A stretch of DNA of 25,082 nt from the NCBI GenBank assembly GCA_016710075.1, contig JADJLO010000019.1:1-25082 (forward strand), read 5' to 3'. Below are positions 18,317-25,082 of the stretch, one piece after another (within the stretch, counting starts at the first letter, position 1; each line of letters begins with the position of its first letter). The position numbers and the translations under genes were made by a program. The stretch is from Acidobacteriota bacterium. Its GTDB lineage: Bacteria > Acidobacteriota > Blastocatellia > RBC074. The notes under the pieces were generated by a model that worked only from the letters and a program-made list of their open reading frames with translations, did no database searches and was not told the DNA's origin.

Positions 18317-18350
18317 CTTTAAACTTTAAACCCTTAAACTTTAAACTTCC
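18317..18350. repeat. AT-rich TTTAAACTTTAAAC repeat, copy 1
   Basis: Two units of TTTAAACTTTAAAC-like sequence separated by CCC, in the gap between tRNA-Phe and the acyl-CoA synthetase gene. The same unit recurs on both sides of the gap at 22702-22860. Not a promoter by itself; it looks like a dispersed intergenic repeat. The rest of the 18183-18434 gap shows no gene. Confidence 0.55.
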
Positions 18351-18434
18351 TAATGATTGGCTTGATGACAGGGCATTATGGTAAGTTTAAATCTCCTTTA
18401 AGCAGTGGAAATCATACAATCCGGAAATAGAGAA

Positions 18435-21183
18435 ATGTCACTTACCTTTTGTGAGCAGTTGATTGCTTCGGCCACTGCGCGTCCCGGCAAGATCGCCATG
18501 ACGCGGCTTGGAGCGACCGGCAGCGAGAGTACTACGTTCGGTTCGATGCTCGGTCAGATTCGCAGCATTGCCTGGCGTCTTGAAAAAGAGGGGATCAATT
18601 TCGGCGATCGCGTGGCCCTGATGGGAGAGAACCATCCGCAATGGGCGATGATCTATCTGGGGATTCTTTATCGCGGGGCCGTAGTTGTCCCGCTCGATCC
18701 GGCAGGCATAGTTGAGACGCTTTCAGCCTTCGTTGAAAACTCAGAGGCGAAGCGGGCATTCATGCATACGGCTCGCTCGATAAATTTCGTGCCGTATGCG
18801 ACCGCACGGGCAAATCAATTCAATAGTCGCTTTCGGCGTCATCGATCCCGCGCAGGCTGAAAAGAATCATCCCGAGCTATTCAGCGACTGGGCGGGCACG
18901 CCTCGGCCGGAAGGATTCGACGATGCAGGCCGCCGGCCAAAGCGGGCGACATGGCCAGCGCTATGTGATATACACATCCGGGACGACGGGGGTTCCGAAG
19001 GCCGTTCCGTTGACACACGGCAAACATAGCTCTCGGAGACCGACGGGTTGAAGAATCCATGGGTTTCACCGAGAAAGAGATCATCCTCAGCCTGCTGCCG
19101 CTTTTCCATGCGCATATTCGCAGATCGTCAATCTCTGGATTGCGACACTGAAATCGGCGCAAGCGTCATCTATATTACAGAACTGAGCAGCGAAGAGATT
19201 TTGCGGGGATTGAAAGAGGGCCGGGTCACGGCGCTCACAGGGGTGCCGCGTCTTTGGTACCTGTTTCACAAGAAAATCTTCGATGGCGTGCGGGCGCAGC
19301 CGATGCTCGTCCGCAAATTGTTTTCGTGGATGATGGGAGCCAATGGTTTTTTGCGGGACAGGCTGGGGATCAATGCGGGCAGGCTCTTTTTTCAGGCAGG
19401 TGCACGAGGCTTTCGGTGAAACCTGCGCATCGCAGCATCAGGCGGATCGAGTTTTGATGCAGAGGTCGCCAGGGATTTTCGATAAGTTAGGCTTCACGAT
19501 GCTGCAGGCCTACGGCCGACGGTGACCTCGGGCGCTGCGACGGTGACACGCTTTCAGGGCAACCACGTCGGCTCTGTCCCGGCAAACCGCTGCCGAATGT
19601 TGAAGTGAAGATCGATGAGCCGAATGAAGAGGGAATCGGCGAGGTCCTGATTCGCGGGCCGATCGTCATGCCGGGTGGCTTACACGGAACCCGGAAGCGA
19701 ACAGTGAAGCCTTCACCGAAGACGGATGGTTTCGCTCCGGCGATCTTGGTCGATTTGACGTCGACGGGCACCTCTACATCACCGGCCGCAAAAAAACATC
19801 ATCGTTCTGCCTTCCGGCAAGAACGTTTATCCCGAAGAGGTAGAGGCTCAGTATTCGCACCCCTCTGGTCAGCGAAGTCTGCATGCTTGGAGTGCAGGAT
19901 TTGAAAGCCATTTCAAAGGAGCCGAGAAGCTTGTCGCAGTGGTCATTCCGGACTTCGAGTACCTGAAAGTTCAGAACATCACTAACGCGAAGCACGAAAT
20001 AAGCTTTGCTCTCGACAGCCTGGGCCGCGAATTGCCTGAATACCAGCGCGTTCGTGATTACATCATACGGGCGGATGCATTACCGCGAACCGCCACGAGA
20101 AAGATACGACGGTTTGAAGTTCAGAAACTGATCGAGGCAGATGGCCCTTCACAATTTTCAGCACGTGATCTGAGCCAGTTCAAACTGACTGATTCTGATC
20201 GACACTTTCTTGGCACAGATGCCGCCCGCTCAGTCGTGTCCGTGCTCTCGTCGCATCTGAAACAACCGATCGAGATCCATCCGAAGATGAATCTGGAGCT
20301 CGATCTTGGGCTCGATTCGCTGACGCGCGCTGAATGCATTGTCGGCCTTGAGCATCTGCTCAACCTGGAATTCGATCAGGAAAAAGCTGCTTCAGTCCTG
20401 ACTGTACAAGAACTGATTGATCTGACCGCGGCTCAAATCACCGGGCCGGTCAATGTTCAGGGCAGCGAAAGCACTGTCATCAACTGGAGAGCCATCCTCA
20501 AATCGGCATCCGCAGACATGCCGGACCTCCAGCCCATACTCAAACGCAAGCCGCTGATGTTCTGGTTCGCTTATCTGATTCTGAGACCGATCTACTGGTT
20601 CGCCCGAATCTTCCTCCGGTTAGAGGTTGAAGGAATCGAAGTCTTTCGACATTGAAGCCTCCGTTTCTTGTCTGCCCCAATCATCAAAGCCTTGTCGATG
20701 CCTTCATTGTCTGCTCGACCTACCCGAGGCCAGTTCTCAAGAACACATTTCATGTCGGGGCGAGAATGTATTTTGAAGGACCATTCATGTCCTCGCTCGC
20801 ACCGGCGATCAATGTCGTTCCAGTCGATGCGAATGAATCTGGTAAATGCGATGCGCGCGGGTGCTGGAGGGCTGCGGGCAGGGAAGATCCTGAATATCTA
20901 TCCTGAAGGCCACCGGACATTCGACGGTATGCTCCACGAATTCAAGCAGGGAGCCGCCATCCTCGCGACAGAACTCAACCTGCCGATCGTTCCGGTGGCC
21001 CTCGACGGGACTTACAAGGTTCTCCCGCGAGATTCCAGTAGAATCAGACTTGCAAAAGTGAAGATCAGATTCGGTAAACCAATCTATCCTTCAGGCGATT
21101 ACCAGGCCCTGACAGATGAATTGAAGGAGAGTATCCAACGAATGCTTGACGAAGGAAGAGAGAATACGAAACAGACGAAATAA
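18435..21183 (+). CDS. Acyl-CoA/ACP synthetase - acyl carrier - PlsC acyltransferase fusion (many frameshifts)
   Basis: A multidomain lipid enzyme of about 915 residues, similar in logic to Aas: it activates a fatty acid with ATP, holds it on a carrier domain and transfers it to a (lyso)phospholipid. The AMP-ligase part has VIYTSGTTGVPKAVPLTHG near 18965-19020, LTGVPRLWYLFHKKIF, EVLIRGPIVMPG and PSGKNVYPEEVEAQYS. The carrier domain has LDLGLDSLTRAE, with the phosphopantetheine Ser at about 20317. The acyltransferase has NHQSLVD (H-x4-D, 20679-20699) and YPEGHRTF near 20905, followed by PIVPVALDGTYKVLP. A hydrophobic segment (LMFWFAYLILRPIYWFARIF) links carrier and acyltransferase and may anchor it to the membrane. 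At least ten single-base slips break the frame, densest at 18780-19060 and 19380-19920; 19939-20655 is clean. ATG 18435 (MSLTFCEQLIASATARPGK) is preferred to an upstream in-frame start at 18405. Confidence 0.88.
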
Positions 21184-21680
21184 ACGAAACAAACGAAAAG
21201 GAATACGGGGTAGGTAGGCCAATACTTCCAAAGAACGAAAGCTTTGGAGTTAATTGGATCATTCCCCTGAAAATTTTTGTTTGTTTCATTAATAAGATGC
21301 TTGCCTCTCACTATCCAAACCAGAGATGCGAAAACGGACCGATTGTTGCGGCATCTATAAAAACACAGTAAGGGGCGCACACTAATGGATGCGCCCCTTC
21401 TAACACCATCAAAAATTCATACTCCGGCAACACGTATAATCAGGAGCCCGTTTGGGGGCGCACACATAGGGTACGCGACCACGTATGTTCGTATAGTCAC
21501 GTATTTGTAACGTGGTTGAATTCTTTTAGACTCAGCAAAAGCAATGGACTGGAAATAATTCCGGGCCATTGAAATAAACTCAATTTGATACCTGCATCTA
21601 TTGGATCATATTGGATAAAGTGGAGTCGTACTCTCTCTTCCTCTCTCTTCCTACCCCGCATTCAACCAACTCAACATTCT
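21184..21680. other. Convergent intergenic region after the acyltransferase gene
   Basis: Nearly 500 bases between two convergent genes. It opens with low-complexity ACGAAACA-like repetition running out of the acyltransferase tail (21168-21200) and holds the hairpin at 21370-21399. No open frame with coding character was found on either strand. Confidence 0.5.
21370..21399. terminator. GC-rich hairpin between convergent genes
   Basis: AAGGGGCGCA (21370-21379) pairs perfectly with TGCGCCCCTT (21390-21399), loop of 10. It lies between the convergent acyltransferase and dus genes. The T run is short, but position and symmetry fit a bidirectional terminator. Confidence 0.55.
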
Positions 21681-22701
21681 CATCGCGGGCGGATTGAAGG
21701 TTCGAGTCCGATGCCATGGATTTCCGCCATCTCGGGAAATAATCAATAAAGTGAGTCCCATCTCTTCCGACAGTGCTGGATCGTAAAACCGCAGTGCGGA
21801 TATGAGCGCAGTTCGGCACGCCTCGCAGGAACTGGGCTGAGAGCATCTTCATCCGACCGATGACGCCTTTTTCCGGGCATAGTGATCGCGAAGGTAGTCG
21901 CCGGAAATCGAGCAGCAGTTCGTGCATCTCTTTGGAGCAGGCTTATAGGGTTCGATGCCGTTCATCGTCTCCCGGGTCTGACGGAAGATGTATGGGTTGG
22001 CGATGGCGCCGCAGCCATGTGGACGACATCGCAACCGGTTTCATCGAAGCGTCGCAGGCGTCTCTTAGGTTTCAGGATATCTCCGCTGCCGGATACGGGA
22101 TCGAGACGTTCTTTTTGATTTGAGCGACAAGGTTCCCAGTCGGCAAATCCCTGACAAGCCTGAACGCGTGTGCGTCCGTGAAGCGTGACCATCGATCCGC
22201 CGCAGTCCTCGAGGGGTTTTGCGACCTCGGTGCAGTTGATGGACTTGTCATCCCAGCCGGCACGGATCTTGACTGTCATTGGGATGGTAATGGCTCTTTT
22301 GACTTCGGTCAGAATCTTTTTGAGTTGGGGAATTAGCGCTCGGTTCGAGCCTCCGCCACCGTGAACGACTTTTCGCGCCGGGCAGCCGCAATTGATGTCC
22401 TACGAAATCCCCCTACCTCCTGGCGCTCTCTCAGCGGCCCTGCTCATACGGACTTCATCGTAGCCAAAGATCTGGATCGCAATCGGGCGTTCTTCGGGCT
22501 GGAATCGCATCATTTCGTGCGTCCACATCATGCCGCGCGTCTGCCCTTCGATGCTGATGAACTCGGTCACGATCAGACCACATTGCCGCACTTCTTGGCT
22601 AACCGACGGAATGGAGAATCAGTCACTCCCGCCATCGGCGAGAGCACCATCAACGGCGACTGATTGCGACCGGCTATTTCGAATGAATCAGGATACTTCA
22701 T
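21681..22701 (-). CDS. tRNA-dihydrouridine synthase (Dus family, DusB-like; frameshifted)
   Basis: FMN-dependent enzyme that reduces uridine to dihydrouridine in tRNA; about 340 residues. The start ATG at 22701 leads into SPLMVLSPMAGVTDSPFRRL. Then follow VTEFISIEGQTRG, RPIAIQIFGYDEVRM, DINCGCPARKVVHGGGGS (catalytic Cys in NCGCP, plus strand about 22380-22399), MTVKIRAGWDD and MVTLHGRTRVQ. Next are VSGSGDILKP, VVHMGRGAIANPYIF and a C-terminal helical domain ending GIGLEPSIRPR at TGA 21683-21681. The pieces lie in order in three frames, so several single-base slips explain the breaks. Gene on the strand opposite to its neighbours, so probably separately transcribed. DusB is the likeliest subtype by general pattern, not proven. 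Confidence 0.85.
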
Positions 22702-22706
22702 CAAGA

Positions 22707-22858
22707 GAGTTTAAAGTTCAAAGTTTAAATAGTTTCACCTATATGGCTGATAAGCCATAATTTTAAGCTTTGTGCTTTAAGACAGGCAAAGCGAGATATT
22801 CCTCGTTCCATTGACTTTGAGCTTTAAACTTTAAACATTAGACCTTTAAACTCTTTGG
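22707..22858. repeat. Inverted AT-rich TTTAAACTTTAAAC repeats, copies 2 and 3
   Basis: GAGTTTAAAGTTCAAAGTTT (22707-22726) and, in opposite orientation, CTTTGAGCTTTAAACTTTAA followed by CCTTTAAACTC (22816-22853) flank the divergent gap between dus and the HD-domain gene. A small hairpin TATGGCT-GATA-AGCCATA (22742-22759) lies between them. Same unit as at 18317-18350. Confidence 0.55.
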
Positions 22859-22860
22859 TG

Positions 22861-23477
22861 ATGTCAGAAAAGAAGATCGAAAGCACAGTTGGATCTTCAC
22901 AGAGAGATGATGCGATTGAAGGCAGTTCCGCACGTCGGATGGCTGCTTCGCGGGGTTCGTGATGTCGAATCGGTGGCGTCGCATACTTTTGGGGTGGCAA
23001 TAGTCTCGATGCTTCTGGCCGATATCGCCCGAGAGCGTGGCTGGAGGTGGACGTCGAAGCGTGTTTTGCGCATAGCTGCCTCATGATCGACTGAAGCCCG
23101 GATCGGTGATCTGCCGAGCACGGTCAAGCATTATTTCGTTCGCATCGTTGAAGGTCGCCGATAAGCGGGCCGCATCCGAGATGCTTTCTCAAGTCGGCGG
23201 GATTGGGGAATCATTGCTCAACTGCCTTAGCGGGGTTATGAACATCGTGTCCAACTTTCCAGGCTCGCAGTTGAAAGCTACAGACAAGTTACCTTCTATG
23301 CAGGCTTACTGCGTACGAACATACCGGCAGACAAAGCCTTATAGTTCTGGCATAAGCGCGGGAAGATTTTGCCGGTCTGGAATTGGAGACCAGTCGAAGT
23401 TTGTTGAAGAATTGACTGACAGAAGAGAGCAGGAGAAGAGGTTCGATAGATTTTTATGGATATGTTGGAGCGGTTAA
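22861..23477 (+). CDS. HD-domain phosphohydrolase (YfbR/HDDC2-like; frameshifted)
   Basis: Likely metal-dependent nucleotide phosphatase of the HD superfamily, about 205 residues. Pieces in order: MSEKKIEST; LHREMMRLKAVPHVGWLLRG (the family landmark); VRDVESVASHTFGVAIVSML with the first His; then the HD pair at 23082-23087; TEARIGDLPSTVKHYF; LKVADKRAASEMLSQVGG; and VEELTDRREQEKRF. These order and spacing features match YfbR- and HDDC2-type 5'-nucleotidases. The middle part (23215-23380) is too broken by indels to read cleanly. The end overlaps the dedA-type start at 23456 by about 22 bases in the restored frame, so the two are probably co-transcribed. Substrate unknown. Confidence 0.72.
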
Positions 23478-24052
23478 TAGCCTTGGCTGCAGCAATTGCA
23501 TCAGTTGGAATTCTGGCGCTTGATGTTTTCAATCGGCTATATCAAAACATCTTCCCGCCCTCTCGAGCGATGTTCTGCTAGTCTTTACCGGGACGCTGAT
23601 AGGTGTCGGAACCGTCGGTTTTTATACCCGCCCTTGCATTTTTCGACTCTTGGCAGCACTTGGCCGGATTTGTCACGGCATATCTTATTGGCGGGCGCTT
23701 CAGACAACATATCGTTTCAGGCCGGTTTGGAAAATACCTCCCGGCCGGGCGTTCGTCAGGTGGAAAACCTCTCTAGCCGTTTTGGCTATGGCGTGATCGT
23801 TAGCGAACAGATTCCTTTCAGGCACCGCGCGATCGTTTCATTCTTTGCCGGAATGTCGAAGATGAATCTATGGATGACAACGGTCCTCAGTGCAATCAGC
23901 TTACTGCGTCTGGAATTTCATTCTGCTCTACACTGGGCAAATCCTTCTCTCAGAACTGGCGTGTGGTTGTCGACTGTCTTGAGTTGTACAACAGCAAGGT
24001 TGTCAGAGTTTTGATTGGGGTGGCTATTATTATTTTTCTTTGGTGGTTTTGA
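23456..24052 (+). CDS. DedA-family (VTT domain) membrane protein (frameshifted)
   Basis: Integral inner-membrane protein of the DedA/SNARE-associated family, thought to act in lipid transport or undecaprenyl-phosphate recycling. Start MDMLERLIALAAAIASVGIL (23456), then SDVLLVFTGTLIGVGTVGF, FVTAYLIGGRF, the family signature region read as RQVENLSSRFGYGVIVS and RAIVSFFAGMSKMNLW. TVLSAISLL, WNFILLYTGQ and a last helix (VLIGVAIIIFLWWF) end at TGA 24052. The FLAGTRAIVSFFAGM-like stretch carries the conserved Arg, although the FL-G-T part is distorted by a slip near 23815. Other slips occur near 23575, 23660 and 23905. Length about 198 residues, normal for the family. Confidence 0.8.
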
Positions 24053-24066
24053 GGAAGAAAAGATCT

Positions 24067-24267
24067 GAGTTCCGCGCATGGAGTTCCGCCTTCCAGGCGG
24101 AACAGAATCGTGAGCACTGTGGGTTCCTCTCGGAGTTCCGCCTTCGGGTAGGGAACTAATCATTAACGACGTTTCAGCGGCCCTAAATGCGATACTCAAA
24201 TCGTTCCGCGCAGAAGGCGGAACTCCATCTGACTCACCCGAATCGTTCCGCCTAAAGGCGAACTCCA
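24067..24267. repeat. Cluster of four GGAGTTCCGCC palindromic units
   Basis: Short imperfect palindromes lie at about 24080-24103 (GAGTTCCGCCTTCCAGGCGGAAC minus its ends), 24132-24155, 24202-24228 and 24243-24266. The first two read GGAGTTCCGCCTT; the last two carry the inverse, AAGGCGGAACTCC or a close variant. The block as a whole is therefore an inverted repeat between dedA and pta. It resembles a REP-type or miniature mobile repeat; no target-site duplication was seen. Confidence 0.65.
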
Positions 24268-24308
24268 TCACGCGACGCGATGCGCGGGAATTGGATGTAC
24301 GATTATTT

Positions 24309-25082
24309 ATGGATATATTACAGAAACTGAGATCAAGGCTGCGATGAAGCCGCAGCATATGAATTTTGCCAGGAGGCGAAGATGATCGGACGCTGATTGC
24401 GGCATCGCAAGTGCCGAGGAGAGATTCGCTGGTGTGACGATCATCGGTGACGAGGACAAAATTCGCGGCAGGACCTTGAGCCTTTGGAATCCTGCTGACC
24501 AATGTACCGATTCTCGATCATCATCGTTCACCGGATCTTGATAGATATGTTCAGGAATATTACGAGCTGCGAAGGTCAAAAGGATGACGCTCGATGAGTG
24601 CCTGAAGCAGATTCTCGATCCGCTCTATTTCGCGAACATGATGGTGCGCAACGGCAAGACCGACGGCACAGTCGCCGGTGCGACCAATACGACTGCGCAC
24701 ACGGTCCGGGCGGCGCTGCATCATCAGCTTGCGCACAGGATTCAGCATTGTTTCATCGATAATTCTGGTGGTCATTGAAATCGACCAGTTTCAGGTCGAT
24801 GGGGCGATGATCTGTGCCGATCCGGCCGTTGCTCATCGACCCCACGTCGACTCAGTTGGCGGAGATCGCCATTGCTTCAGCGAATACTTGAGGGACACTC
24901 TTGACGCCGAGCCAAAGGTTGCCATGCTTTCATTTTTCGACCAAGGGATCGGCAGCGCACCCGATGGTGGAAATAAAGAACCATCGAGGCGGTCAGGACG
25001 ATTCGCGCGTGCCCCTGAAGCAAGACGTTAGACGGCGAGCTGCAGAATGCCGCGCTCATTCCTCACATCCGGTCAGTCAAGG
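24309..25082 (+). CDS. pta: Phosphate acetyltransferase, N-terminal part (cut by window end; frameshifted)
   Basis: Interconverts acetyl-CoA plus phosphate and acetyl phosphate plus CoA. ATG at 24309 gives MDILQKLRSRLR. The family core follows in pieces: AGVTIIGDEDKIR, VPILDHHRSPDLDRYVQEY, MTLDECLKQILDPLYFANMM, VRNGKTDGTVAGATNTTAHT, VVIEIDQFQVDGAMICADPA and EPKVAMLSFST. The VRNGKTDGTVAGATNTT block is characteristic of the PTA/PTB family. The reading frame breaks several times (for example near 24340, 24400, 24470 and 24750). About 260 of some 330 residues are inside the window; the C terminus lies beyond it. An Acyl-phosphate relative (PTB) is less likely but not excluded. Confidence 0.8.

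Noticed and set aside
22072..22279. Several short plus- and minus-strand open frames over 21600-22660 as separate small genes
   Set aside because: Minus-strand pieces join in order into one dihydrouridine synthase; plus-strand frames are antisense shadows.

Overview
The window looks like a chromosomal stretch of an environmental bacterium, most likely an acidobacterium near Blastocatellia. That placement is an inference from the secreted repeat protein at the left end (seven DGNFYG-type repeats followed by a PxKF-type wall domain), from the LRR and pentapeptide proteins, and from the gene mix; no rRNA is present. A dominant technical feature is that almost every gene is interrupted by single-base insertions or deletions, many inside short homopolymers. 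Conserved motifs survive on both sides of each break, and even the tRNA seems to lack one G of its T stem. I read this mainly as uncorrected sequencing or assembly error, so the coordinates given are the restored extents of each gene rather than single open frames.

Layout. 80-1997: a secreted GloVer/PxKF repeat protein and its terminator. 2438-4993 (minus strand): a three-gene run encoding a J-domain coiled-coil protein, a leucine-rich-repeat protein and a membrane-anchored Holliday-junction-resolvase-like nuclease. 4994-5561: an intergenic block with a small Cys-rich ORF, paired CGCACGTGTGCG repeats and a terminator. 5562-13471 (minus strand): a type I restriction-modification operon in the order hsdM, hsdS, an unknown gene, a PD-(D/E)XK-like gene, hsdR, with overlapping or near-overlapping junctions. 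13830-14090: a small unknown gene on the minus strand.

14336-17958 (plus strand): a tightly packed seven-gene run centred on two pentapeptide-repeat proteins that share an N-terminal tag but carry different C-terminal modules (four membrane helices in one, a soluble mixed domain in the other), plus small genes including a possible DNA-binding protein. It ends just before tRNA-Phe (18111-18182, minus strand). Together with the restriction operon this reads as an accessory, probably defence-related, region next to a tRNA; no integrase or second attachment copy was seen.

18435-25082: housekeeping or metabolic genes. These are a large fusion of acyl-CoA/ACP synthetase, acyl carrier domain and PlsC-type acyltransferase; tRNA-dihydrouridine synthase (minus strand); an HD-domain phosphohydrolase; a DedA-family membrane protein; a cluster of small palindromes; and the start of phosphate acetyltransferase, cut by the window end.
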